Source: Paenibacillus sp. (lineage in GTDB: Bacteria; Bacillota; Bacilli; Paenibacillales; YIM-B00363). From it: 64,000 nucleotides of DNA. The DNA lies in contig NZ_DASQNA010000042.1 of the NCBI RefSeq assembly GCF_035645195.1, positions 1 through 64,000 of the forward strand. The letters are read 5' to 3'. Made by a program: the position numbers and the translations under genes. The notes under the pieces were generated by a model that did not search any database, was not told the DNA's origin, and saw only the letters and a list, made by a program, of their open reading frames with translations. Shown here in pieces: positions 8,481-17,691 of the stretch (the first letter of the stretch is position 1; each line of letters starts with the position of its first letter).

Positions 8481-10019
8481 CTATTTCAACTGATCAAATG
8501 CGAACGATATAAATTCGAACACCCCGCTGCCGCTATAAGTGAAGTACAGCCCTGCAGTACCCCTTACATCGATAACCGCCGAACTGTCGCACCATGTTTC
8601 GGAGCTCGAGAGCGGTATAACACCTATATCCTTCTCGTCCGTAGACACTATGAAGCTGCCGTTGCCATTGCCGCGGGTGACGACCTTCAGAACGGTCGGC
8701 CCCTCGAACGCGAAGTATTTAAATCCGATGCGCGTGTTCTCTTTGACGTTGGTGATATATCTTTGCCCTTCCCCATGCGTAATGAACGGGATGTCGCTGT
8801 CAATTCTTCGATTCGTGATATGCGGCATTGCTCCGTTCGCCACATTGCACGCAATGACCGCCGAGTACTCTCCTTTAGCTATTAGCGGTCCGCCGTTCAG
8901 CCCGCAGGAAGTCATCTCGACTTGGGGAATGCTGCCGTCCGGCAAGATCTCAATCGGCTCTGCGCAAGCCTGACGGCTGAAGGTGGAGCTGTGGGTATGC
9001 CGGTGGTGGAACACATACCATTGGCCGTTAATGTTCTCGATGCTGCCGTGATCGTTCGCCGTCATGTTTAAGCGATCTTCCTCTTTCCTACCGCTATACC
9101 CGACATCTCCATTGGAGATAATCGTTCCCCCGTACGTAAAGCCTTGGTCAGGGTATTTGCTTACGGCATAGCAAAGTTCGTGACTTTGCTGAGAGGAATA
9201 TATGAAGTAGTACAGCTCTCCGATCTTGCGAATCGAACTTGCCTCATAGAAGGCATGGCCCTCGAAGCTTGTTCCCTGCGCTGTAAACTCGCCTGGAATA
9301 ATTCGGACAGGACCGGATGTTACCGTTAGCATATCGTCGGCGAGCGTCACCACATTGGCGCCCATAATCCCGTCCGGTTCGCTTTCGATTTCCTCCCTCG
9401 ATTTATGGAAAACCATCATTAGAGCAGAAACCATGCTTTCCTGCGAAAATGCAGCCGGTTGCGCTTCATGCTGCTGCGCCTGCGCCGACTCGTGCCCGGA
9501 GGCTTTCGCAAGCTTGCTGGAGAGAGAGTACCCGTAATATAAGCGGATCGTCCCGTTATCGTTGATCAACGCTGGATCATGGAGAATGTGGCGCTTGAAC
9601 GGGCTGCCGTCCGGATTACGCACATAGCCGTAATATTCATAGGCTCCTGCCGGAGTATCGCATACCGCAACGCTGATCGGGCTGTGAAATCCGACGTCGC
9701 CGGACAAGTTATAGTAGAGATAGTACCGCCCGTCATTGCCCTGTACGACATCGGGCGCATACAGCTTCGACTTCTCCGTCGCGCCCGGATCCTGCTTGGC
9801 GGTATAGATCACGCCTTCATAGCGCCAGTCGCTCAAATCGGTCACAGGCGCGGAATAGCCCACGTAGTCGCCCAACTCACAGTATTCATCCCCGCCTTCT
9901 TTATCGTGAGAGCCGAATAGATATATTCGATCCCCGAACACATGAGGTTCTCCGTCGGGGATATATTCATTCAGCGGAAGGAAAGGATTATAAACTTGTT
10001 TTGTTTTGGTCGGTTTCAA
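8481..10019 (-). CDS. GH43 glycosidase (arabinofuranosidase/xylosidase type), paralogue 2
   Basis: The 512-residue paralogue of the 3869-5413 product keeps the same order: DGEPHVFGDRIYLFGSHD, HDPALINDNG, SFEGHAFYEASSIRKI and a C-terminal CBM6-like sandwich. It differs most in the stretch after DWRYEGVI (YTAKQDPGATEKSKLYAPDV) and in the linker rich in Glu, Ala and Gln near residue 200. That stretch is close to the substrate pocket, so the two may split substrates. Translation starts at TTG (10019) behind AAGGAGAAG. It has no signal peptide and belongs to the uidA-led operon. Confidence 0.87.
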   Translation of the reverse strand: MKPTKTKQVYNPFLPLNEYIPDGEPHVFGDRIYLFGSHDKEGGDEYCELGDYVGYSAPVTDLSDWRYEGVIYTAKQDPGATEKSKLYAPDVVQGNDGRYYLYYNLSGDVGFHSPISVAVCDTPAGAYEYYGYVRNPDGSPFKRHILHDPALINDNGTIRLYYGYSLSSKLAKASGHESAQAQQHEAQPAAFSQESMVSALMMVFHKSREEIESEPDGIMGANVVTLADDMLTVTSGPVRIIPGEFTAQGTSFEGHAFYEASSIRKIGELYYFIYSSQQSHELCYAVSKYPDQGFTYGGTIISNGDVGYSGRKEEDRLNMTANDHGSIENINGQWYVFHHRHTHSSTFSRQACAEPIEILPDGSIPQVEMTSCGLNGGPLIAKGEYSAVIACNVANGAMPHITNRRIDSDIPFITHGEGQRYITNVKENTRIGFKYFAFEGPTVLKVVTRGNGNGSFIVSTDEKDIGVIPLSSSETWCDSSAVIDVRGTAGLYFTYSGSGVFEFISFAFDQLK

Positions 10020-10046
10020 GTCTTCTTCTCCTTCGAATTGCGTTAT

Positions 10047-12485
10047 TTACTTCACTTCGATTACCGTCACAGCGTCGCTGCAACCTTCCGCCCTTGCCGT
10101 CAATCGAATCGTTCCCGGCTCCGTCGGGCGGATTACCGCCACGGCGCGCCCTTCATACGTGGAATGCTCGTTCCCAGTAAACGATTGTTCCGTAATCGGA
10201 TTTGCGCTACCGAAGCCAAGCAGTTCGCCGCCTTCTACCTCAATCGTAACCAACCGATCGGCGGATCTGTAACGGGTACCGGCCGCATCCTGAAGCTCGA
10301 TAGCAACATAGGCTAAATCAAGCATTCCCGCCTGTACGACGTCACGCTCCGCAATCGCGGTCAGATAAACTTTTCCTTGTGCCGACACAAGGGAATAGCG
10401 GCCTTGCTCTATCCCGTTGGCGAAGGCAACCGCTTCCACGATCCCTGGCTGATATGTTATATCGAATATCGCTTTGAAGCCATTCGCTTCCCCTGCCGGC
10501 ATCCTTCCGCACGATTCGCCGTTCAGGAACAGCTCAACTTCATCGGCATCGGAATATACCTCAATCTTAATCGGCTTTCCTTCAAACCCCGGCCATGTCC
10601 AACTGCCGACGCTGTCGCTCCAGGACCAGAAGGAAGTACCGGGAACATCCGCATAGTGCTCCGGGCGTTGCACTGCAATATACGGTTGCTTGCGCAATCC
10701 AAACACAATCTCCCGAAAATAAGATGCCGGACGCCGTTCGCCAGTGAGGTCGATATCCCCGCATCTGGATGTCAGCCATGGATATTCGGCATACACGCCG
10801 AAGTCCATTGGATCCGTGCCGTCGTACGTAATCCTGCCGATGCCGGCCTCGCCGAGATAATCCCACCCGGTCCATGTAAAGTCGCCGATCACATGAGGAT
10901 TATCACGTACGAGACGCCAGTTCACATCGATATCTTTCGGGAACGTCTCGCTTCCTACGATGATCCGATTGGGATACAATGCCTTATCCATCTCATAACG
11001 CATGGATAAATAGTTATAGCCCGCAACGTCCACATAAGCGAAGGATTCTTCCGTCGTGTCCCCAATCTCCGACTGGACCTTCACGGACTCAATAATGTCG
11101 GCCAAACGGGTCGTAACTTCGTTGATATCTCCGGTCAAATCCCGCTTTTCAGCCATCTGTGCGCTCATCATTCGTTTCATCGCACTCATCAGGCCGAATG
11201 CGGCATTGGAAGAGTTCGTAATGTAGCGGGTCCCGTCCAATTCGCGTAGCTTCTCCGCCAATGCACGTCCCCACAGATTTCCGGAGGCCAACCCCACCTC
11301 AGGGATTTCATTTCCGATCGAGTAAAGCACGACACAAGGGTGGTTATAGTCTCTCTCTACCATCGCCTGCAAGTCGGATTCCCACCATTCCGGGAAACTG
11401 AGCGCGTAGTCATACGGAGATTTCTCCAACGTCCATGAATCGAAAGCCTCGTCCATAACCAGCATCCCGATCCGGTCGCAAGCTTCCAATAACGTGCGGC
11501 TGGCCGGATGGTGGGACATCCGGATCGCGTTAAACCCGGCCGCTTTAAGGATTTCTATCCGTCGTTCTTCGGCTCTGAATACTGAAACGGCGCCGATCAC
11601 TCCATGGTCGTGGTGAATGCAGGCGCCGCGCAGCTTCACGGGCGCTCCGTTGATGCAAAGGCCGCGTACCGGGTCCAAGGATAGTCGTCGAATGCCGAAG
11701 GTCTCCTCGTTCTCGTCCAGCACCGTATCGCCATCCATCAGAAGGGTTCGGCAAGTGTAGAGGACAGGAGTATCTGTGTTCCACAGCTGCGGATGGTTTA
11801 CAATCAAGCGCTGACGCAGCTTCCCGCTTTGCCCGCGGAATACGGTCATCGGTACATTGTCGGCAGCCACCTTATCTCCGGCAGGATCGTATAACTCCGT
11901 AATCAGTCTTACCGTCTTGGATGCCGCCGCGGAGTCATTGCGTACAACCGTATCGACGGAAAGAACGGCGAATGCGTTAGACACGTCCTCTGTTGTGATA
12001 CGGACACTGCTTGGAGCGATATATATCAATCCGGAAGTCAACAAGTGAACATCGCGATAGATTCCAGCGCCGGAATACCATCGGGAGTCGTCAGCCGTCC
12101 GGCAGAGCACCTTCACTTCGTTGGTTTCGCCGCGTTTGATGAACTGATCCGCCTCGATTCGAAACATGGAATACCCATAAGGCCGATGTCCGGCGAAGCT
12201 TCCGTTAATGTAGACCATCGCCTGGTTGTAGACGCCATCGAATTCCAGAACGACGTGCTCCGCACCTTCCGGCACTTCGAAGCTTTTAAAATACTCCCAT
12301 TCTCCGTTCCGGAAATACCCTTTCTTCGTACCGTTCATCTGCTTGGGATCGCGCTCTTGTTCCAACATAGCATCGTGAGGCAAGGTCACCTTCTTATGGG
12401 AATCCGTAAAGTTGAACCGTCTCCCCTGTTTCTTGACCTGCCAATCCCGGTTAAAATTAGTTCTTTTCAAGCCAATCACTCCCAT
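10047..12485 (-). CDS. GH2 beta-galactosidase-like glycoside hydrolase
   Basis: The roughly 810-residue GH2 enzyme has an N-terminal jelly-roll sugar-binding domain, Ig-like domain, TIM barrel and Ig-like C-terminal domains. LYSIGNEIPEVG carries the acid/base Glu and IIVGSETFPKD the nucleophile Glu. The C-terminal half (PIKIEVYSDADEVELFLNGESCGR, LDLAYVAIELQDAAG) matches the DUF4982-type extension of bacterial GH2 beta-galactosidases. An alternative start is TTG at 12470, five codons in, placed well behind GGGAGTG, while the nominal ATG has no obvious site. No signal peptide is seen. Beta-galactosidase or another exo-beta-glycosidase is likely, with specificity unproven. Confidence 0.85.
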   Translation of the reverse strand: MGVIGLKRTNFNRDWQVKKQGRRFNFTDSHKKVTLPHDAMLEQERDPKQMNGTKKGYFRNGEWEYFKSFEVPEGAEHVVLEFDGVYNQAMVYINGSFAGHRPYGYSMFRIEADQFIKRGETNEVKVLCRTADDSRWYSGAGIYRDVHLLTSGLIYIAPSSVRITTEDVSNAFAVLSVDTVVRNDSAAASKTVRLITELYDPAGDKVAADNVPMTVFRGQSGKLRQRLIVNHPQLWNTDTPVLYTCRTLLMDGDTVLDENEETFGIRRLSLDPVRGLCINGAPVKLRGACIHHDHGVIGAVSVFRAEERRIEILKAAGFNAIRMSHHPASRTLLEACDRIGMLVMDEAFDSWTLEKSPYDYALSFPEWWESDLQAMVERDYNHPCVVLYSIGNEIPEVGLASGNLWGRALAEKLRELDGTRYITNSSNAAFGLMSAMKRMMSAQMAEKRDLTGDINEVTTRLADIIESVKVQSEIGDTTEESFAYVDVAGYNYLSMRYEMDKALYPNRIIVGSETFPKDIDVNWRLVRDNPHVIGDFTWTGWDYLGEAGIGRITYDGTDPMDFGVYAEYPWLTSRCGDIDLTGERRPASYFREIVFGLRKQPYIAVQRPEHYADVPGTSFWSWSDSVGSWTWPGFEGKPIKIEVYSDADEVELFLNGESCGRMPAGEANGFKAIFDITYQPGIVEAVAFANGIEQGRYSLVSAQGKVYLTAIAERDVVQAGMLDLAYVAIELQDAAGTRYRSADRLVTIEVEGGELLGFGSANPITEQSFTGNEHSTYEGRAVAVIRPTEPGTIRLTARAEGCSDAVTVIEVK

Positions 12486-12515
12486 ACTTTATTTTTAGCC
12501 CCACTGCCGGAATCC

Positions 12516-14324
12516 CTACTCAAGCTTATAACCAAAATCCGGAATCGTTTGCCATCTTCTACGCAATTCATGGGCGGCTGCTTTCGGCTTTCGTTCCCGC
12601 GTAAACACGCCCTTCTTATTCCCCTGTACCCGCACGATGCCTTGGCTAGTCTGGAAATCCGCAAAATTCCATACATGTTCGCCGACGAACTCCTTGAGTT
12701 CATCGAATACCTCGTGGTTCGCCCGAAGATACTCCACTTGATATTCTTCTGTAAACATGACAGGGTCCACATCGTGGAAGCCGGCGATCGTATCCGCGCC
12801 GTATTCCGTCATCATGATCGGCTTGCCTGGGCAACGCTGGACCCATGCGCCAAGCTCTCGACGCAGCAACGCCTTGGCGGTTGCGAAATCGCCGCCGAAC
12901 GCGTACCAGCCGTAGTAACGGTTTAGACACAAGACATCGACGAGTTCGGCCACCTTGTCCTTGTCGGGCGTCGCCATCATCATATTGACGATCGTAACGG
13001 GACGTTTCTGCGGATCCAATGATCGGGCCAACTCCACCAGCGGACGGAAGTATTCCTCCGCCCCGTCTTCCTCCGATGCCGGCTCATTCGCAATGCACCA
13101 CATAACAACGCACGGATGATTTTTATCTCGCGCGATCATCTCCCGCACAACTTGTTGGTGAATCTCTTGGGTTTTCAAGACTTCCCATGTGTTTCGTTTC
13201 GGCCCTTGCGTCGGCGTCACGTTAAAGCTGAGGTGCATGCCGACGGCGGGCGTTTCGTCAATGACCACGATTCCCTCTTGGTCGGCGAGTCTCATAATTT
13301 CTTCCGAATACGGATAATGCGCCGTCCGGAAGGAGTTGGCTCCGATCCACCGCATCAAGCGGAAATCCATCACGTTCGCAGCTTCGTTCAGACCTCTGCC
13401 ATTGAGCGGGGTATCTTCGTGCTTTCCGAAGCCCTTGAAATAAAACGGTTTGTTGTTGATTAAGAATTTACCGTCCCTCACTTCTACCGTTCGGACGCCG
13501 AAGGGCTGCTCGTACACGTCAACGACCTGTCCGTCTTGTACTGTTTCAACCTTAAGCTGATAGAGATAAGACTGGAGCGGCACCCATAGCTTTACGTTTT
13601 CGATTCGGATCGTACCGGACGCCCCTCGGCACTCTCCGACGACCGCCCCCGATGCATCGACGCATGTCGCTTTAATCTGTGCATCGCCTTCGATGGTTGT
13701 CTCGTAACGAACTACTCCGGTCGAACCGTCCAACTCCGTTACGATGCTTATGTCCTTGATATAGCTGAACTTGGGCGTCGTGTAAATTTTTACCGGTCTA
13801 TGAAGCCCCGCGTAGTTGAAGAAGTCGAAGTAGGGACTGTTTTTGACAACCTTGCCAACGCCGGGCATCTCCGTCTCGCTGTAAGTCCCCATCGGGAGCG
13901 TCGTTTCGTCCACAATATTATTCACTGCAACCGTAAGGCGGTTTTTACCGGTTTGCACGAGCGAGTTGATCTCGGCCTCGAAAGGCGTGAATCCGCCGGT
14001 ATGCTCGACCGCGAGCTCCCCGTTCACATAGACCTTCGCTTTATGCGTGGCCGAACCGAAGCGTAACACCAATCGTTGGGAGTGGAGCAACGCAGGCACC
14101 GTAAATTCTCTCTCGTACCACACCCAGCCTACATGGTTACGAATATCGGCGGCGACACCCGCGTCATTGAACGAAGCGGGAACGGCCATGCGGATCGGAT
14201 CCGCCAGTTGCGCGCGATACCACTCCTCTTCAAATCCGGTACCCTGATCCAATTTGAAATTCCAGATCCCGGACAAATCGATTACATTGCGTGATTCTGT
14301 AACGATTGGATATAACAAACTCAT
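12516..14324 (-). CDS. uidA: Beta-glucuronidase, GH2
   Basis: The product closely follows Uid[14 protein letters not shown] at the start, [36 protein letters not shown] (acid/base Glu), [29 protein letters not shown] (nucleophile Glu), and [32 protein letters not shown], the uronate-recognition region. It removes terminal beta-glucuronate. I set the start at ATG 14324 (about 602 residues, as in E. coli). The upstream ATG at 14372 overlaps the predicted -10 hexamer and could not be translated from that promoter. AAGGAG precedes 14324 closely, and TTG at 14318 is also possible. It leads the operon with GH2, GH43, esterase and the SDR remnant. Confidence 0.93.
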   Translation of the reverse strand: MSLLYPIVTESRNVIDLSGIWNFKLDQGTGFEEEWYRAQLADPIRMAVPASFNDAGVAADIRNHVGWVWYEREFTVPALLHSQRLVLRFGSATHKAKVYVNGELAVEHTGGFTPFEAEINSLVQTGKNRLTVAVNNIVDETTLPMGTYSETEMPGVGKVVKNSPYFDFFNYAGLHRPVKIYTTPKFSYIKDISIVTELDGSTGVVRYETTIEGDAQIKATCVDASGAVVGECRGASGTIRIENVKLWVPLQSYLYQLKVETVQDGQVVDVYEQPFGVRTVEVRDGKFLINNKPFYFKGFGKHEDTPLNGRGLNEAANVMDFRLMRWIGANSFRTAHYPYSEEIMRLADQEGIVVIDETPAVGMHLSFNVTPTQGPKRNTWEVLKTQEIHQQVVREMIARDKNHPCVVMWCIANEPASEEDGAEEYFRPLVELARSLDPQKRPVTIVNMMMATPDKDKVAELVDVLCLNRYYGWYAFGGDFATAKALLRRELGAWVQRCPGKPIMMTEYGADTIAGFHDVDPVMFTEEYQVEYLRANHEVFDELKEFVGEHVWNFADFQTSQGIVRVQGNKKGVFTRERKPKAAAHELRRRWQTIPDFGYKLE

Positions 14325-14370
14325 CTGCTCCTTCACCATTGCGTTGATATTATGAAACTTCTCCACTTTC

Positions 14371-14435
14371 ATGATAGCTAACCTTAATTAAGCTAACTAA
14401 CGCTTTGCCGACTTCCGTCATAACACTTTCACGAC
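14371..14435 (-). promoter_or_regulatory. Cluster A regulator repeat and promoter of the uidA operon
   Basis: Minus-strand half-sites GTCGTGAAAGTG (from 14435) and GTCGGCAAAGCGTTAG (from 14412) lie 23 bp apart, with -10-like TATCAT at 14376-14371, 59 bp from the first base. The expected transcript start is near 14364, giving a leader of about 40 nt to the revised uidA start. Confidence 0.75.
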
Positions 14436-14454
14436 ATACTAGAAAATGAACGCG

Positions 14455-14483
14455 AAAAACCGGGTCTTCAGCGAGACCCGGTT
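14455..14483 (-). terminator. Terminator after the isomerase gene
   Basis: On the minus strand, AACCGGGTC and GACCCGGTT form a 9-bp stem followed by Ts. It sits right after the stop at 14490 and ends the lipoprotein-GH88-PL8-isomerase operon. Confidence 0.8.
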
Positions 14484-14489
14484 GCATAA

Positions 14490-15359
14490 TTAAAAGTACT
14501 GTTTAAGTATTCGCAAGTCGTTAGCCAGACTGGCGAATTTATCCGGAGAAGCTGTAATATTCTCCGTAATGGCATAACGAACATGCCCCATACCGCGTAT
14601 GAATGCACAGATTTCCACTAGATCGAAAGTCCCTCTTCCGAGATTCGAATAATCCTCAGGGGCCGTGTAATCCCGATAGATCATAAAGCTGTCGAACGCC
14701 TTGTCGCCTTCCCGATGTAACGTTTCGAAGATATTAACGGGGAATTTGGGGGAAGGGCTGATATCTTTGAAATGAACGATGTCGCAGCGGCCGCCGAGCT
14801 TTTTCAACATGTCTGCGGGCTGATGGCCAGCCCGCAGCACCCACCCCAAATCTAATTCAAAGCGGACGTAAGCCGGATCAGTACATCCGATCAGTTCCTC
14901 GTATAAGGTCCGATCCCCGTCCTTCAGAAATTCATGAGCATGATTGTGATAATAGAGGATAAATCCCTTCTCGTACATTCGCTTCCCGACACGATTCATC
15001 TGTTCGGCGATGCGCATCGTATCTTCCCGGTTGCTGATCCAAACAGACGGCAGGACGATCTTCCGGCAATTCAACGTCTCATAGTACGAACAGACGGAAT
15101 CCCAGTCGTGGTCGTCCAACGGTCGATCCATTCTTGCAGCCTCTTGCCCCGAAACCGCAGACAGTCCCAGTTCCGCTAATTTCTCTCTTAATTCATTGGC
15201 GGGAAGGACATCCATATAACGTGTATAATTGCTTATGTTGTAACCGACCAGTTCAATATTCGAATAGCCGGCTTCCGCAATGCGCGCTAACGTCCCGAAG
15301 TAGTCTTTGCTTAGTTCCAGTTGAACAGAAGATAAATTGACTCCCGTTTCAATCGGCAT
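14490..15359 (-). CDS. Sugar phosphate isomerase/epimerase (AP-endonuclease-2 TIM barrel)
   Basis: The 289-residue TIM-barrel protein of the xylose-isomerase-like/AP_endonuc_2 family has GYSNIELVGYN, LYYHNHAHEF, RFELDLGWVLRAG, DIVHFKDI and GRGTFDLVEICAFIRGMG. These place the metal ligands (Glu, His, Asp, His) on successive strands. Such proteins epimerise or isomerise keto-sugars and inositols. The family does not reveal the exact sugar. Last gene of the PL8 operon, with ATG start behind AGGGAGTGA, 13 bp after the PL8 stop. It probably acts on the uronate or keto-sugar products. Confidence 0.85.
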   Translation of the reverse strand: MPIETGVNLSSVQLELSKDYFGTLARIAEAGYSNIELVGYNISNYTRYMDVLPANELREKLAELGLSAVSGQEAARMDRPLDDHDWDSVCSYYETLNCRKIVLPSVWISNREDTMRIAEQMNRVGKRMYEKGFILYYHNHAHEFLKDGDRTLYEELIGCTDPAYVRFELDLGWVLRAGHQPADMLKKLGGRCDIVHFKDISPSPKFPVNIFETLHREGDKAFDSFMIYRDYTAPEDYSNLGRGTFDLVEICAFIRGMGHVRYAITENITASPDKFASLANDLRILKQYF

Positions 15360-15372
15360 TGAAATTCACTCC

Positions 15373-17664
15373 CTATTCGGATCTGAGAAACCGGACTTTT
15401 GCAGTTGCGCCCATCGCATCCTTAGCATGGAAGCGCAACTTTACCCAAGGCGCGAGCTGCAGAACTTCGATTCGAGGATCCGCCTCGCGGACGGTACTGA
15501 CCGCCATGTCCAGCTCCAATTCAATGCTTCCGGCGTTTTCATAAGTCGGGTCGCTTACGGCTACCTCCATCGTTTCATCCGTTATGTGAACCATAACGGA
15601 GGCTTTACCGGTGCAGGTTACCTCCCGCACCGTTGTTCTCTCGTCGGTCCAGAAATTTACGCCGAGCATTCGCAGACTCGAATGGTATACGGCATGCGCG
15701 GCGGACGACTGCTGAACGATCTCGACCTGCGGTTGAACGGCGTACCGTTCCGTCTCCGCGTCGGTTTTACCGGGGAGAAGCACATAGGCATAATGTCCGT
15801 CTTGCGGAGACACCCCATGGTCGAACCAAACAGTAAGATAGTTTCGGGATATTTCCGTATCCGGCCCGGTGCCGATATCGCTCCAGCGACCGATTCTCGT
15901 TTCGCGCTTGGCCTGCAACGTCACAGTTGCGGGGAAATAATACCCGATCCCCTCGCCGGGGGAGTCCCCCTTTAGGTGCATCCATTCCGTACCCGCCAGT
16001 GCGGAGGACCAACCCGGTCGATCCGACACGAATTTTCCGTTCACCACAAACCGATTGGTACCGTCCGCGTTCAATTTCCGGTTCTCCACCACAGTCTCTA
16101 CACGGAACGGCCCGTCGAAACGAATATCCGAGCCTACGGCAACAATTTCGTCCTGAAACAAAAACCACGACTTCTTCGCACGCATCGGATCTTCGAAGGC
16201 TTCCGTTCTATAATCCTCCAACATCATTCCAGCCGAACCGTATTGCCCTAGGAGCTCCGTACCGCCTGCCCAGCTTTCCCCGCTGCGATACCAATTCCCG
16301 AATCCGTTCGTTCTCGGTTGATCCGTAACGGTAACGCCCGCCAACCGGTATGGATCGACGGTCGGCCAATACCCATCCGAGTAGTGTTCTAAATCACCGT
16401 TATATAACGTCGTATGGCCGTGCGCCGTATACCAACCTTTCAAATTTTCACCGTTGATCGACTCGTAGGTAGGAATTCTATTCGAATGCATACCGATCCC
16501 GAACGCAAATTCCGGTCGCTGCAGCACGGCCCTTGCCATATTGGCAAACATCTTGAATTTCGGAGCCGGCGCCGCAGCGATAATCTGATCATCCTGAAGC
16601 ACTTGTTCGGCAAAGGTGCGCAAATACGAGGGAACGTGGAGTAAGAATGATTTCGCCTTGTCTTCCTGAATCCAATACTTCACCATCGATTGCATTCTGA
16701 CAGCATGCTCACGAGGAGCAAAAGTGGACAGCTCGAGAATCGCCCCGATCACAATGTGACCTGCTTCATGATTTTGTAAATGAGGTCTCGTAACTTCACG
16801 CCCGCTAACCATGTCCATCATGGAGCCGCGGAAGAGCAACGGCTCGAACGATTGATATACCATGTCATATATTTTGCCTTTCAGCGAATCCTCGACATCG
16901 AACGGAGTCCCCTGTAACACATGAAGCAACGGGACGAGGTGGGACAATAAACCTCTTCCATATGCCCCGGTATAGGGAAGGCCGTGTTGCGTAAATGAGC
17001 CGTCTGCGAAAAAACCGCCTTCTCCGCCTGTCACATACTCAAACAACAGGCATAACGCGTCCCGCACTCTCTCAAGCATGGCCGCATCCTCGAGCAGAAT
17101 CGACCGCAACGCAATGACTTTACAAATCCATACCCGATTTGCGCCGGTAGAAGTCATCGTCGGATAATTCGAAGTGGAGTTCAGAAACGTGTCAGGATCA
17201 GGCGAGAATTTGTCTACCGGGGCCATATAGGCTTCGATCTTCTTTTTGGGAAGATACTGGAACAGCAATAACACCGTTTCCGTTAAGGCCATCGGCGCGC
17301 CGATCTCCCAGTCCCACCAGTTGCCGCCCGTCTCCGCGCGTTCGTTGTATTGATTGGCGAGTATCCAATCCAGTGCCTCTATGATGTCATCCTTTAACGG
17401 CTGGCATCCTTCCAACTCGGAACCCGATGTGCGATAGGCGATTGCCATCTGACGAAGTCGAAGCAAGTTCGTTGTAACTGGGGCAAACCCAGGGTTTCCC
17501 AGGTTGTTCCATAAACAGGTACGGTGCGGCCCCTTCTCCATATGTTCCCAGTAGAATTGAGCCTCTGCCGTCACACCTTCGGACGTTGCCGACTCGCGGG
17601 ATTTAAAATACGTAAACAAATGCTCGTTGATAATACCCGTCCAAGCCTCTCGCAGTTCTCTCAT
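15373..17664 (-). CDS. Polysaccharide lyase family 8 (hyaluronate/chondroitin/xanthan lyase type), no signal peptide
   Basis: The 763-residue protein has a PL8 alpha/alpha toroid followed by beta-sandwiches. NWWDWEIGAP (115-124), TGAN with Asn176, DGSFTQH (His227), YTGAYG (Tyr235) and SGREVTR (Arg289/Arg293) match the catalytic Asn-His-Tyr-Arg set. PL8 enzymes cleave uronate glycosides by beta-elimination and leave a 4,5-unsaturated uronyl end. The protein starts directly with MRELREAWTG, without a secretion signal, whereas classical members are secreted. It should therefore work on imported oligosaccharides. The GH88 gene just upstream would process its products. Confidence 0.9.
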   Translation of the reverse strand: MRELREAWTGIINEHLFTYFKSRESATSEGVTAEAQFYWEHMEKGPHRTCLWNNLGNPGFAPVTTNLLRLRQMAIAYRTSGSELEGCQPLKDDIIEALDWILANQYNERAETGGNWWDWEIGAPMALTETVLLLFQYLPKKKIEAYMAPVDKFSPDPDTFLNSTSNYPTMTSTGANRVWICKVIALRSILLEDAAMLERVRDALCLLFEYVTGGEGGFFADGSFTQHGLPYTGAYGRGLLSHLVPLLHVLQGTPFDVEDSLKGKIYDMVYQSFEPLLFRGSMMDMVSGREVTRPHLQNHEAGHIVIGAILELSTFAPREHAVRMQSMVKYWIQEDKAKSFLLHVPSYLRTFAEQVLQDDQIIAAAPAPKFKMFANMARAVLQRPEFAFGIGMHSNRIPTYESINGENLKGWYTAHGHTTLYNGDLEHYSDGYWPTVDPYRLAGVTVTDQPRTNGFGNWYRSGESWAGGTELLGQYGSAGMMLEDYRTEAFEDPMRAKKSWFLFQDEIVAVGSDIRFDGPFRVETVVENRKLNADGTNRFVVNGKFVSDRPGWSSALAGTEWMHLKGDSPGEGIGYYFPATVTLQAKRETRIGRWSDIGTGPDTEISRNYLTVWFDHGVSPQDGHYAYVLLPGKTDAETERYAVQPQVEIVQQSSAAHAVYHSSLRMLGVNFWTDERTTVREVTCTGKASVMVHITDETMEVAVSDPTYENAGSIELELDMAVSTVREADPRIEVLQLAPWVKLRFHAKDAMGATAKVRFLRSE

Positions 17665-17691
17665 GTCGGAACACTCTCCGGCTCATTAAGT

